Assembly (NCBI GenBank): GCA_946406035.1
Contig: CAMJJG010000003.1
Span: forward strand, 1-64,000
Reading direction: 5' to 3'
From: an uncultured Prevotellaceae bacterium
Lineage (GTDB): Bacteria > Bacteroidota > Bacteroidia > Bacteroidales > Muribaculaceae
Length of the DNA: 64,000 bases
Shown piece after piece: positions 52,329 to 61,469 of this stretch (positions within the stretch are counted from its first letter, which is position 1; every line of letters begins with the position of its first letter). Below the pieces are notes generated by a model. That model did no database searches, was not told where the DNA came from, and saw only the letters and a program-made list of their open reading frames with translations. The position numbers were made by a program, and so were the translations under genes.

Positions 52329-53774
52329 ATGAATATGAATCAACGTTTCCGGGGCATTTGTGCCCGTATGGCCGCTCTGGCCTTGCTCGCATTGACTACA
52401 AGCGTAGCCTGGGGGCAGTTCTTGCGCACATCCTACTTCATGGAGGGCTCCCAATATCGCCTGCAACTCAATCCGGCGCTGGCGCCGTCAAGGGGCTTTG
52501 TGCATCTGCCCTCGATTGGTCACGTCCAGGCCACTTTCCACTCCAACTCGATGGGATTTGATGACGTGATTGACATGATCGACAATCGTGATGATGCCGA
52601 TTACTTCACGGGCGATAGATTCTACAACAACCTGGTTGACGTGAATAATGCGACGGTGAATGCGGGAACCGACCTGCTCTCGGTGGGATGGTGGAGCGGT
52701 AAGGGCTTCTGGACGCTGAGCGCGGGTCTGAAGGTCGATGGATATGCCACGGTGCCCAGAGAGTGGTTCTCCTTCATGCGTGACATGAAGGGGATCGAGC
52801 CGGTCGATTTCTCCAACTACACGCGTCAGATTGGTAACGAGGAACTGAGCATCAACGCCTATACCGAGATTGCCGTGGGCTACACCCGCCAGCTCAACAG
52901 CTGGTTGACCATCGGGGGACGTGTAAAGGGCCTGTTGGGCATGGGCAACATGAAGCTCAAGGTAAGGGACGCTGTCATCGAGACCCGTATCGAGGATTTG
53001 CCTGCCGACTTCAACTGGAACAACCCCGACCCCATGCAGCTCGTGGGATGCAGGGGTACCGCATTATTTGATGTCGATGCCGACCTGGAATGCTCCTTCG
53101 AGGGACTGGAATTGAGGTACAATAGCGACAACTATCTCGACGACATGAAGTTCGAGCCCAAGCATGCAGGTGTGGCTGGCTGTGGCGCGGCGGTGGACCT
53201 GGGTATGGCTTTCCAGGTGACCGAGGCTTTATCGCTGTCGGCGGCAGTCAACGACCTGGGCTTCATCCACTGGTCGAAGGGGTGCACACAGTATGCCCAC
53301 TCTAACACTGCTGACATGAGATTCTCTACCGACAAACCCAGCGAACTGCCTTATTTCGCCCACGTTGTGACATCGGGCAAGGCACTGAACCTGGACATGC
53401 TGCGCTTGGAGCGCGACGAGCAGACCGTCAAGTCGAGACGGACATCGCTCGCCTCGACCCTGGCTCTGGGTGGCGAGTATAAAGTGGCTAATGACAAGTT
53501 GCGCCTGGGCGTGCTCTATACTAACCGTTTTGCCAAACCCCGTAATGAGAGCGAGTTCACCATGTCGGTCAACTATCATCCCAGCAGCCTTGTCGATTTG
53601 GCGGTGAGCTATTCGCCCGTGCTGTGCGACGGCAAGTCGTTTGGCGTGGCGGTCAAGGTGGGCCCGTTATTTGTGGGCTCTGATTATGTGTTCCTTGACA
53701 AGAACACCAGGTGCTGTAATGCGCTGGTGGGCTTGTCGATTCCGCTGGGTAAAAACAAAACCCAGGACGATTGA
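52329..53774 (+). CDS. DUF5723-like outer membrane protein
   Basis: 481 residues from the ATG at 52329 (a second ATG at 52335). Signal peptide about 1-30 (MAALALLALTTSVAWGQ). Then FLRTSYFMEGSQYRLQLNPALAPSRGFVHLPSIGHV, cited in part, the start pattern of the Bacteroidetes DUF5723 family, and a long beta-barrel-like body ending in VGLSIPLGK. FadL/PorV-like outer membrane location is inferred. Function unknown. It follows the dockerin array and could be co-functional with it, but has its own upstream region. No perfect -7 box was found; an excellent terminator follows. Confidence 0.75.
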   Translation: MNMNQRFRGICARMAALALLALTTSVAWGQFLRTSYFMEGSQYRLQLNPALAPSRGFVHLPSIGHVQATFHSNSMGFDDVIDMIDNRDDADYFTGDRFYNNLVDVNNATVNAGTDLLSVGWWSGKGFWTLSAGLKVDGYATVPREWFSFMRDMKGIEPVDFSNYTRQIGNEELSINAYTEIAVGYTRQLNSWLTIGGRVKGLLGMGNMKLKVRDAVIETRIEDLPADFNWNNPDPMQLVGCRGTALFDVDADLECSFEGLELRYNSDNYLDDMKFEPKHAGVAGCGAAVDLGMAFQVTEALSLSAAVNDLGFIHWSKGCTQYAHSNTADMRFSTDKPSELPYFAHVVTSGKALNLDMLRLERDEQTVKSRRTSLASTLALGGEYKVANDKLRLGVLYTNRFAKPRNESEFTMSVNYHPSSLVDLAVSYSPVLCDGKSFGVAVKVGPLFVGSDYVFLDKNTRCCNALVGLSIPLGKNKTQDD

Positions 53775-53836
53775 AACACCGTTCCAGTTATGGCCTAAAT
53801 GACTTATTTTTAATTTTATATCGCCAAAAATTGGGT

Positions 53837-53916
53837 AAAAGTTTTCCAAAATTTATTCCAACCTATTGTTTTTCAATAGGTTGGATTTTTACTTAGTCTA
53901 AAAAGTTTTCCAAAAT
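53837..53916. repeat. 16-bp direct repeat flanking the terminator before nrdD
   Basis: AAAAGTTTTCCAAAAT occurs exactly at 53837-53852 and 53901-53916, 64 bp apart. The second copy ends 20 bp upstream of the nrdD -33 box. Confidence 0.6.
53857..53891 (+). terminator. Terminator of the DUF5723 gene
   Basis: Perfect 12-bp stem (53857-53868 with 53874-53885), TTTTT loop, then TTTTT. Confidence 0.85.
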
Positions 53917-53935
53917 AAAAATTTCGGCTTAAATA

Positions 53936-53967
53936 TTTGTCGTTTTATGGACGTATCATTAATTTTG
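53936..53967 (+). promoter_or_regulatory. Promoter of nrdDG
   Basis: TTTG at 53936-53939 and TAATTTTG at 53960-53967, 20 bp apart. No recognisable NrdR box pair was found. Confidence 0.7.
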
Positions 53968-54019
53968 CAGTCCCAATATCGATAGCAATAAAAAAACTGA
54001 AAATTTACTGATCACCGAT

Positions 54020-56227
54020 ATGATTCAGACTGTCCTGAAACGTGATGGCCGCGTCGTCGGCTATAATGAAGAGAAAATCAAGGCCGCGATACGCAAGGCA
54101 ATGCTCGCAACCGAGGGAGGCGAGGATGAAAGCCTGATTCAGCGCATCGCCGACCGCATCGGCCACCGTGGCCGTGCCCAGATGAGTGTCGAGGACATTC
54201 AGGACCAGGTAGAGCTGGAACTGATGAAGAGCCCCCGCAAGGAAGTGGCTCGTTGCTATATTAACTATCGCCAGAAACGCAGCGTCGCCCGCAAGGCTAA
54301 GACGCGTGACCTGTTCCTGGAGATCATCAATGCCAAGAACAATGACGTCACGCGCGAGAACGCTAACATGAATGCCGACACGCCCGCTGGCATGATGATG
54401 AAGTTTGCCAGCGAGACGACCAAGCCCTTTGTCGATGATTACCTGTTGAGCGAGGAGGCCCGCGAGGCCGTGCGCGCCAACTACCTGCACATCCATGACA
54501 AGGACTACTATCCCACCAAGAGCTTGACGTGTGTCCAGCACCCGCTCGACAAGGTGCTCAAGCAAGGATACATGGCCGGCCATGGCGAGTCGCGTCCCGC
54601 CAAGCGCATCGAGACGGCTGGCGTCATCGCCTGCATCACCATGGAGACCGCCCAAAACGAGATGCACGGCGGACAAGCTATTCCGGCATTTGACTTCTAT
54701 CTGGCCCCCTACGTGCGCCGCTCATTCATCGAGGAGGTAAAGAACCTTGAGACGCTCATGGGGCAGGACTACAGCCGCCTGTATGATGTGAAACTCGACG
54801 ATTACATTGAGCGGGAACTCGATTTCCTGCAAGGCGACGAGCGCATCCTGCAGCATGCCGTCAACAAGACGGTGCGCCGTGTCCACCAGGCTATGGAAGC
54901 CTTTATCCACAACATGAACACGATCCACTCGCGTGGTGGCAACCAGGTGGTGTTCAGTTCCATCAACTATGGCACCGACACCAGCGCCGAGGGCCGCTGC
55001 ATCATCCGTGAACTGTTGAACTCGACCTATGAGGGTGTGGGCAATGGGTCAACCGCCATTTTCCCGATCCAGATTTGGAAAAAGAAGACAGGCGTGAGCT
55101 ATAAGCCCGGGGATCCCAATTATGACCTCTACCGTCTGGCCTGCAAGGTGACGGCACGCCGTTTCTTCCCCAATTTTGTCAATCTTGACGCTACCTACAA
55201 CCAGCACGAGCTGTGGCGCGCCGACGATCCCGAGCGCTACAAGCACGAGGTGGCTACCATGGGATGCCGCACGCGTGTGTTTGAGAACCGATTCGGCGAG
55301 AAAACCTCGATTGGGCGCGGCAACCTATCGTTCTCGACCATCAACATAGTGCGCCTGGCCATCGAGTGCATGGATGTCAAGGACAAGCAGGAGCGCATCG
55401 ACCGCTTCTTCGCCCGTCTGGACGAGATGCTCGAGATCACAGCCCGTCAACTCGATGCCCGCTACCAGTACCAGAAGACCGCCATGGCCAAGCAGTTCCC
55501 CCTGCTCATGTCGCAGTTGTGGAACGGAGCCAGCGACCTGGGACCCGATGACAAGGTAGAGAGCGTCATCAACCAGGGCACGCTAGGAATTGGATTCATC
55601 GGCTTGGCCGAGTGCCTGATTGCCCTTGTGGGACATCACCATGGCGAGAGTGAAGAAGCCCAGCAGTTAGGCTTGAAGATTGTGACCTACATGCGCGACC
55701 GTGTGAACGAGTTCAGCGAGCGCTATCAGCACAACTACAGCGTGCTGGCCACGCCTGCCGAGGGCCTCAGCGGCAAGTTCACGCGTCGTGACCGCAAAGA
55801 CTTCGGCGAAATCCCCGGTGTGACCGACAAGATTTATTACACCAACAGCAACCACGTGCCCGTCTATTACAAGTGCTCACCCAAGCACAAGGCCGAGGTC
55901 GAGGCTCCCTACCACGAGCTGACCCGCGGCGGCCACATCTTCTATGTCGAGATTGATGGCGATGCCACCCACAACCCCGACGCCATTGCTGCCGTTGTTG
56001 ACCTCATGGACAAGTATAACATGGGCTATTGCTCGGTAAACCATAACCGCAACCGCTGCATGGACTGCGGCTATGAGGACGCTACCCAGGGGCTGGAGGA
56101 GTGCCCCGAGTGCCACAGCCACAATATCGACCGCTTGCAGCGCATTACGGGCTACCTCGTCGGCACTACCGACCGCTGGAACAGCGGCAAGCTGGCCGAG
56201 CTCAAGGATCGTGTCGTCCATAAGTGA
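54020..56227 (+). CDS. nrdD: Anaerobic ribonucleoside-triphosphate reductase
   Basis: 735 residues. N-terminal ATP-cone (MIQTVLKRDGRVVGYNEEKIKAAIRKAM in part, about 1-95), the ten-stranded barrel with SLTCVQHPLD and MHGGQAIPAFDFYLAPYV, and near the C-terminus the zinc-type Cys pairs CMDCGYED and CPECHSHN. The glycyl radical site is RITGYLVGTTDRWNSGK with Gly711. It makes dNTPs from NTPs without oxygen, with radical installation by NrdG encoded downstream. Own promoter at 53936. All key residues are intact. Confidence 0.95.
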   Translation: MIQTVLKRDGRVVGYNEEKIKAAIRKAMLATEGGEDESLIQRIADRIGHRGRAQMSVEDIQDQVELELMKSPRKEVARCYINYRQKRSVARKAKTRDLFLEIINAKNNDVTRENANMNADTPAGMMMKFASETTKPFVDDYLLSEEAREAVRANYLHIHDKDYYPTKSLTCVQHPLDKVLKQGYMAGHGESRPAKRIETAGVIACITMETAQNEMHGGQAIPAFDFYLAPYVRRSFIEEVKNLETLMGQDYSRLYDVKLDDYIERELDFLQGDERILQHAVNKTVRRVHQAMEAFIHNMNTIHSRGGNQVVFSSINYGTDTSAEGRCIIRELLNSTYEGVGNGSTAIFPIQIWKKKTGVSYKPGDPNYDLYRLACKVTARRFFPNFVNLDATYNQHELWRADDPERYKHEVATMGCRTRVFENRFGEKTSIGRGNLSFSTINIVRLAIECMDVKDKQERIDRFFARLDEMLEITARQLDARYQYQKTAMAKQFPLLMSQLWNGASDLGPDDKVESVINQGTLGIGFIGLAECLIALVGHHHGESEEAQQLGLKIVTYMRDRVNEFSERYQHNYSVLATPAEGLSGKFTRRDRKDFGEIPGVTDKIYYTNSNHVPVYYKCSPKHKAEVEAPYHELTRGGHIFYVEIDGDATHNPDAIAAVVDLMDKYNMGYCSVNHNRNRCMDCGYEDATQGLEECPECHSHNIDRLQRITGYLVGTTDRWNSGKLAELKDRVVHK

Positions 56228-56239
56228 GACCTTATCAAT

Positions 56240-56330
56240 CAAACAATCTGAACAACTCAAAACAACCTGAACAACAGAATGATTTTTAAAAATGTTGTCC
56301 AACTTGTTTAGGGTTGTTCAAGTTGTCTGA
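56240..56330. repeat. Hairpin repeat element between nrdD and nrdG (copy A)
   Basis: Short-period ACAACCTGAACAACA units face GTTGTTCAAGTTGTCTGA (56313-56330) across an AT centre. A related element lies at 61470-61556, whose 3' end GTTGTTCATGTTGCTTGA matches at 15 of 18 bases. Confidence 0.6.
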
Positions 56331-56358
56331 TAGAAATGATGTCTGAAAAAAGTTTGGC

Positions 56359-56847
56359 ATGAAATTGCGAGTACTGCACATCGTGGAGGGCACCAGCGTT
56401 GATGGGCCAGGCCTGCGCACGTCGATCTACCTGGCGGGCTGCAATCATCATTGCCCTGGTTGCCACAATCCTGGCTCGTGGGATCGGCAGGGTGGGGAAG
56501 ACCGCACCCTCGACGAACTCATGCAGGTCATTGCCTACAACGAGGCGCCCGTGACCCTGAGCGGCGGTGACCCCCTGTTGCAACCCCAGGGCGTGCAGGA
56601 ACTCGTCTGTCGCGTCAAGCGGGAGCTGGGCTACAACGTGTGGTGCTACACGGGCTATACCTGGGAGGAAATTGTGGCCGATCCCGTGCTGCTCGGCGCC
56701 GTGCGCGAGGTGGACGTGGTGGTAGAAGGCCCCTTTCTCGAGGCCCAACGCGACACGACGTTACGCTTTTGCGGCAGCCGCAACCAGCGCCTTATCGACG
56801 TGCAACGCTCGCTTGACGTGTCTGACCCCATCCTATGGAACCAGTAA
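56359..56847 (+). CDS. nrdG: Anaerobic ribonucleotide reductase activating protein
   Basis: 162 residues, radical SAM. Cluster motif CNHHCPGC: Cys28, Cys32, Cys35. Then HNPGSWD and the SAM-contacting TLSGGDPLLQ. It generates the glycyl radical on NrdD Gly711. The 131-bp gap to nrdD holds a hairpin repeat; the two genes are probably still one transcript, as no T-run follows the hairpin. Confidence 0.93.
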   Translation: MKLRVLHIVEGTSVDGPGLRTSIYLAGCNHHCPGCHNPGSWDRQGGEDRTLDELMQVIAYNEAPVTLSGGDPLLQPQGVQELVCRVKRELGYNVWCYTGYTWEEIVADPVLLGAVREVDVVVEGPFLEAQRDTTLRFCGSRNQRLIDVQRSLDVSDPILWNQ

Positions 56848-56895
56848 ATTTCATTAAATTATTGAATGGCACACGCCTAATCAATAAAAAAGTAC

Positions 56896-56903
56896 TACCT
56901 TTG
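56896..56903 (+). promoter_or_regulatory. -7 box of the thiamine uptake operon
   Basis: TACCTTTG followed by TG, just before the TPP riboswitch. Confidence 0.65.
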
Positions 56904-56917
56904 TGGCGTGATTCAAT

Positions 56918-57000
56918 GAGTTTGGGGTGTCCCTGGCTTGCCAGGGGCTGAGAACATACCCATCGGATCTGATCCGGACAATACCGGCGTAGAGAACAAC
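56918..57000 (+). promoter_or_regulatory. TPP riboswitch (THI element)
   Basis: Contains GGGGTGTCCC, the conserved GGGGCTGAGAA with following ATACCC, and CTGATCCGGACAATACCGGC then GTAG, which is the TPP-binding core. It ends 16 bp before the start of the TonB receptor gene, so it can mask translation start or act on transcription. Ligand: thiamine pyrophosphate. Confidence 0.95.
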
Positions 57001-57016
57001 TTATTAATTAAAAACA

Positions 57017-59272
57017 ATGAAAAAGACCTTTTTGACGGTTGCCACGTCGCTGGCAACCCTTGTTGCGGTGGCTCAGCCTGCCGCAATCGACACTGTGCCC
57101 GCCATCGCACTGAGCGAGGTCGAGGTGCTGGGCGCGCGTGCCTCACAGAACACACCTGTAGCGTTTACTAACATTACCAGCCAGCAACTGGCGGCCCAGA
57201 ACCATGGCCTGGACATCCCGTTCTTGCTCACGACGACCCCATCGGTGATCACGACTAGTGATGCGGGTGCCGGCGTGGGTTACACGTCGATGCGCGTGCG
57301 CGGTACCGATGCTACCCGCATCAACATCACCGTCAATGACATCCCGCTCAACGATGCCGAGAGCCATGGCATCTACTGGGTGAACACGCCCGACTTCACC
57401 TCGTCGGTTCGCGACATGCAGGTGCAGCGTGGCGTGGGCACATCGACCAACGGCTCGGGTGCCTTTGGTGCCAGCGTGAACATGCGCACCCAGAGCTTTG
57501 CCAGCGACCCCTATGCCGAGATCTCGGGCAGCTACGGTTCTTTTAACACCAACAAGGAGACCCTGCGCGTGGGTAGCGGCCTGCTGGGCGACCACTGGGC
57601 TGTCGAGGCCCGCTTGTCGCACATCGGCAGCGACGGTTATCGCGACCGTGCCAGCAGCAAGTTGGTCAGCTACTTTGGCCAGGTGGGCTATTTCAACGAC
57701 CGGACGTCGGTGAGGTTCATCACCTTTGGCGGCAAGGAGGATACCTATCACGCTTGGGACGGCATCAGCCGCAGCGACCTCAAGGACAACCGCACCTACA
57801 ACCCCAACGGCGAAATCAAGCATGACGGTGTGGTAACCGGCTTCTATGATGACCAGAAGGACATCTACCGCCAGACCCACTACCAGCTCATCGGCAACCA
57901 CACCTTCAATCCCGAGTGGAAACTCAATGTTGCCCTGCACTACACCGACGGCTATGGCTACTACCAGGAGTACAAGAATGCCCGTACCCTCAAGGAGTAT
58001 GGCCTGCAGCCCGTGGTGACGGCCGAGGGCACCAGCAAGAAGGCCAGCCTGGTGCGCAAGAAGTGTGTGGACAGCGGTTTTGGCGGCATGGTGTTCTCGC
58101 TGCAGTATGCGGGTGACCGCCTGGCTGCTACGCTGGGCGGCGGCATCAACCGTTACTCCAACGACCATTATGGCAACGTCATCTGGGTCGAGAACTACAC
58201 CAGCCAGCTGGCTCCTGACCACGAGTACTATCGCAATAACGGCCGCAAGACCGACTTTAACATCTATATCAAGGGCAACTATGTGATCACTGGCGGCCTG
58301 AGCGCCTATGCCGACCTGCAGTACCGCCACATCGGTTACCGCATCACGGGCGACAACGACAAGTGGGACTGGACCGCCGACCCCGAGCGCCTGCAGGTGC
58401 TCGACATCGACGAGCCCTTTGACTTCTTCAACCCCAAGGCGGGCTTGAACTGGCAGATCGACGCCAAGAACCGTGCCTATGCCTCGTTTGCTGTGGCACA
58501 GAAGGAGCCCACGCGCAACAACTACACCGACGGTCTGTTCCTCAAGCACCCCACCAGCGAGAAACTTCTTGACTGGGAAGCCGGTTACGAGTTCCGTAGC
58601 GGCAACTTCAGCGCCGGGGCCAACTTTTACTATATGCACTACAAGGATCAGCTCGTGCTCAACGGTAAGATCAACGAGATAGGCGAGCTCATGGCCGAGA
58701 ACGTGCCTAGCAGCTATCGCATGGGTGTAGAGCTGGTGGCAGGCTACCGCTTCACCCCCTGGTTGCGCTGGGACGTGAACGCCACCTTCTCGCGTAACCG
58801 CATCAAGGACTACGTGGGCTATGTGAGCGACTACGATGCCGACACCTGGGATGACATGTGGACCCAGACCGAGATTCATGCCGGCAACACCACTATCGCC
58901 TTCTCGCCCAGCGTGACCGTGGGCAGCATGATAGCCCTGGACTACAAGGGATTCACGGCTAGCCTGCAGTCCCAGTACGTGTCGCGCCAGTATCTTGACA
59001 ACTTTGAACGCAAGGAGGATTCACTGGATCCCTACTTCGTCAATAACCTCGACGTGGCTTACACCTTCGACCTGCCCGGTGTGCGCGGCATCACCGTGGG
59101 CGCCACCATCTACAACCTGTTCAACGAGAAGTATGAGACTAACGGTTACTCGATGACCAGCGCTCTGTATCCCGGCGGCAGCAAGGACAACAAGTACACC
59201 CTGTACAGCGATCCCCGCTTCTATCCCATGGCGGGCATCAATGCCCTGGGTCACATTACCCTGCGATTCTAA
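57017..59272 (+). CDS. TonB-dependent receptor, probably for thiamine
   Basis: 751 residues. Signal peptide about 1-20 (TLVAVAQ). Plug domain from about 35: LSEVEVLGARASQNTPVAFTNIT in part, then SMRVRGTDATRINITVNDIPLNDAESHGIYW, GVGTSTNGSGAFGASVNM. The barrel ends with YPMAGINALGHITLRF, a typical outer membrane C-terminus. The TPP riboswitch directly upstream and the PnuT gene directly downstream show that it is the outer membrane step of thiamine import in Bacteroidetes. Binding of thiamine itself is inferred, not visible. Confidence 0.9.
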   Translation: MKKTFLTVATSLATLVAVAQPAAIDTVPAIALSEVEVLGARASQNTPVAFTNITSQQLAAQNHGLDIPFLLTTTPSVITTSDAGAGVGYTSMRVRGTDATRINITVNDIPLNDAESHGIYWVNTPDFTSSVRDMQVQRGVGTSTNGSGAFGASVNMRTQSFASDPYAEISGSYGSFNTNKETLRVGSGLLGDHWAVEARLSHIGSDGYRDRASSKLVSYFGQVGYFNDRTSVRFITFGGKEDTYHAWDGISRSDLKDNRTYNPNGEIKHDGVVTGFYDDQKDIYRQTHYQLIGNHTFNPEWKLNVALHYTDGYGYYQEYKNARTLKEYGLQPVVTAEGTSKKASLVRKKCVDSGFGGMVFSLQYAGDRLAATLGGGINRYSNDHYGNVIWVENYTSQLAPDHEYYRNNGRKTDFNIYIKGNYVITGGLSAYADLQYRHIGYRITGDNDKWDWTADPERLQVLDIDEPFDFFNPKAGLNWQIDAKNRAYASFAVAQKEPTRNNYTDGLFLKHPTSEKLLDWEAGYEFRSGNFSAGANFYYMHYKDQLVLNGKINEIGELMAENVPSSYRMGVELVAGYRFTPWLRWDVNATFSRNRIKDYVGYVSDYDADTWDDMWTQTEIHAGNTTIAFSPSVTVGSMIALDYKGFTASLQSQYVSRQYLDNFERKEDSLDPYFVNNLDVAYTFDLPGVRGITVGATIYNLFNEKYETNGYSMTSALYPGGSKDNKYTLYSDPRFYPMAGINALGHITLRF

Positions 59273-59304
59273 ATACCCTAACTCAACCAGATTGTAGAAG
59301 AATC

Positions 59305-59931
59305 GTGGATGCCATTGTACAATACTTCAGCGACTTGACATGGGTCAAGGCCATCGACATGGCAGGTCTGGTGCTGGGTCTGATATACCTGTGGCTCGAG
59401 TACAAGGCGAGCATCTGGCTGTGGCTGGCAGGCGTCATCATGCCCATTGTCCACGGCTACCTGTACTGGGAGCGCGGCCTGTATGCCGACTTCGGCATGG
59501 AGATATATTATGTGTTCGCCGCCATCTATGGCTATGTGCTGTGGCGCTGGCACAGCCGTCGAGCTAGCGAGGACAAGAAGGCCGAGAAGGCTGTTTCCCG
59601 CTTCCCGCTGCGTCAGGTTCTGCCCGTGACGATTATAGGCCTGGCGCTGTGGGCGTTGATTTACTGGATACTGGTGAGGTTTACCGACAGCAGCGTGCCC
59701 CTGTGTGACAGCTTCACGACGGCCCTGAGCATGGTGGCCATGTGGGCCCTGGCCCAGAAGTATGCCGAGCAGTGGCTGCTGTGGTTCGTCGTCGATGCCG
59801 TGTGCACCGTGCTCTACATCTACAAGCAGATACCTTTCACGGCCGCCCTGTACGGCTTCTACACCGTTATCGCCCTGCTGGGCTACCGCCAGTGGCTCCG
59901 CATGATGCGCCGGCAAGAGACGGCTATTTAG
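59305..59931 (+). CDS. pnuT: PnuT-type thiamine transporter (PnuC family)
   Basis: 208 residues with a GTG start at 59305, 32 bp after the receptor gene. Six to seven hydrophobic segments. PnuC-family motifs WLWLAGVIMPIVHGYLYWERG and YADFGMEIYYVFAAIYGYVLW, and near the C-terminus WFVVDAVCTVLYIYKQI. By its riboswitch-controlled operon it is assigned to thiamine rather than nicotinamide riboside. Facilitated uptake across the inner membrane normally works with thiamine pyrophosphokinase for trapping; that gene, usual in Bacteroidetes operons of this kind, is not next in line here. A terminator follows. Confidence 0.9.
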   Translation: MDAIVQYFSDLTWVKAIDMAGLVLGLIYLWLEYKASIWLWLAGVIMPIVHGYLYWERGLYADFGMEIYYVFAAIYGYVLWRWHSRRASEDKKAEKAVSRFPLRQVLPVTIIGLALWALIYWILVRFTDSSVPLCDSFTTALSMVAMWALAQKYAEQWLLWFVVDAVCTVLYIYKQIPFTAALYGFYTVIALLGYRQWLRMMRRQETAI

Positions 59932-59959
59932 AGCAGCGGACAGGGAATTTAACAGAAAG

Positions 59960-60006
59960 AACCGCGCCACGCGCTGAATCCAGGTCAGCACGCGGCGCGG
60001 TTTAGT
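59960..60006. terminator. Terminator of the thiamine uptake operon
   Basis: 16 of 18 positions pair (59960-59977 with 59985-60002), 7-nt loop, then TAGT. Also placed for the convergent dockerin gene. Confidence 0.65.
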
Positions 60007-60039
60007 CTGTACGGTATCAATTACCAATGCTGTTCCCTA

Positions 60040-61083
60040 TTAACTACCGAGCAGCAAGTCGATCAATGCCGTCACATCAGAAATGCTGACGTCACCGTTC
60101 CCGTTAACGTCTGCAGCACGCTCGTCATAACGGGCGGGGGGATTCCCCAATAGGAAGTCGATGAGCACTGTCACATCGGCGATGTTAACAGCATGGTTAG
60201 CGTTCACGTCGCCGAGTAGGTATGCGGGGGCGTCATTCACTTCGAGGTAAACGATGTCGGAAGAGTTGCGTACCCCATCGACCGTGTAGTAAACCTGAAC
60301 GCCAATGCGCCAAATGAACTGTGGGTCATTCAAGAAGTGGATTGCTCCCGGTGCCAAATAGCCATGGATGAGCGAGAAAGGCAATTCGTCCATGTCGCCG
60401 GTCATGCCGCCCAGATAGTCATAGGGGCCATACTCGCTATAGAGGAAGGTGTAGCGCTCGTTGTAGTCAAAGAAGATGCTGTAGGACACATTGGCCTGCA
60501 ACAAGGTGTTGCCATCCACGTCAACGGGCGGAATGATGTCAAATTGGAATAAGGACGACCAATTGGTGCCATCGCCGGCTGCCCATGTCAGGTCGGTGGC
60601 ATTAGCGGGCTTGGCGGGATTGACCTGTTCCAGGTAAGTGTAAACGATGTCAGACGCGGTCTTGGTGCCGTTGTAGTTATAATAGACCTGAATGCCGATG
60701 CGCTCTGTGAAGAAGGGAGGATTCTCTTGGTTTGTGCGGTAGAAAAACACGATAGAATCATTTATGCTGTACTTATTAAAACCGTAGGGGATTTCGGTCA
60801 TATCCTCAGTGATTCCAGCTATACCACCATATTCGGCTACAGTGAAGGTGAAGATCTGGTCATCATCGGTAAAAATGCTGTAACTGAAATTCTCGGCATC
60901 AAGAGGTATGCCAAACGTCGCATCCTTGAGAGAAATCTTGAATTTCAAGTTAGACTGGCCAAGAATACTGCTTCCAAAATCCTGCCATTTCACATCAGTA
61001 GGATTGGCAGGCTTCAGTTCAAATTGTGCCGAAGCACCAAAAGCCACTGCGACAGCAGCAATGAATAGTAACAATTTCTTCAT
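60040..61083 (-). CDS. Secreted dockerin protein, two repeat domains
   Basis: 347 residues. Signal peptide about 1-19 (IAAVAVAFGASAQ). Two homologous beta-rich domains, about 20-150 and 155-282: compare FSYSIFTDDDQIFTF and VSYSIFFDYNERYTF, ERIGIQVYYNYNGTKTASDIVY and WRIGVQVYYTVDGVRNSSDIVY. The C-terminus is a dockerin: DVNANHAVNIAD (Asn at position 5 in place of Asp) and DVNGNGDVSISD, followed by VTALIDLLLGS. Not close to the 45-52 kb A domains, but the dockerin is similar. It lies between pnuT and a duplicated fragment of pnuT. Function unknown. Confidence 0.82.
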   Translation of the reverse strand: MKKLLLFIAAVAVAFGASAQFELKPANPTDVKWQDFGSSILGQSNLKFKISLKDATFGIPLDAENFSYSIFTDDDQIFTFTVAEYGGIAGITEDMTEIPYGFNKYSINDSIVFFYRTNQENPPFFTERIGIQVYYNYNGTKTASDIVYTYLEQVNPAKPANATDLTWAAGDGTNWSSLFQFDIIPPVDVDGNTLLQANVSYSIFFDYNERYTFLYSEYGPYDYLGGMTGDMDELPFSLIHGYLAPGAIHFLNDPQFIWRIGVQVYYTVDGVRNSSDIVYLEVNDAPAYLLGDVNANHAVNIADVTVLIDFLLGNPPARYDERAADVNGNGDVSISDVTALIDLLLGS

Positions 61084-61135
61084 AATGAAAAAGAATGTGG
61101 TTAATAAAAGTATTAATATGCACGATTTCTGTTTG

Positions 61136-61143
61136 CAAAGTTA
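61136..61143 (-). promoter_or_regulatory. -7 box of the 60040 dockerin gene
   Basis: Minus strand TAACTTTG, about 52 bp before the start codon. Confidence 0.55.
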
Positions 61144-61251
61144 AGAAATATTTATGAGCAAAACACATTTTAGATGGAAAATCGTTCAGCCGACCTATCA
61201 TTTTCCAGCATTTTCAGGCAATTCACGCATGAGTTAAAGGCCATAGCGGGC

Positions 61252-61434
61252 CGGAGGCATGGTCGCCCTGTGGGCACTGGCCCAGAAGTATACCGAGCAG
61301 TGGCTCTTGTGGTTCGTCGTCGATGCCGTGTGCACCGTGCTCTACATCTACAAGCAGATACCTTTCACGGCCGCCCTGTACGGCTTCTACACCGTTATCG
61401 CCCTGCTGGGCTACCGCCAGTGGCTCCGCATGAT
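61252..61434 (+). pseudogene. Duplicated 3' fragment of pnuT
   Basis: Aligns to 59725-59906 of pnuT. Bases 61308-61434 equal 59780-59906 over 127 bp without a mismatch; the preceding 49 bp have six differences. It encodes only the last third of the protein (WFVVDAVCTVLYIYKQIPF onward) with no start signal of its own, and diverges abruptly after the Arg-Met-Ile codons, so it is a remnant. The dockerin gene lies between the two copies. Confidence 0.85.
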
Positions 61435-61469
61435 TCCATCATCAAACAGCACCTCTCTGTCTAACAACT

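Noticed and set aside
61174-61464. 96-codon plus-strand open frame covering the pnuT fragment
   Set aside because: It reads the fragment in the wrong frame; the correct frame has no start signal and matches only the last third of PnuT.
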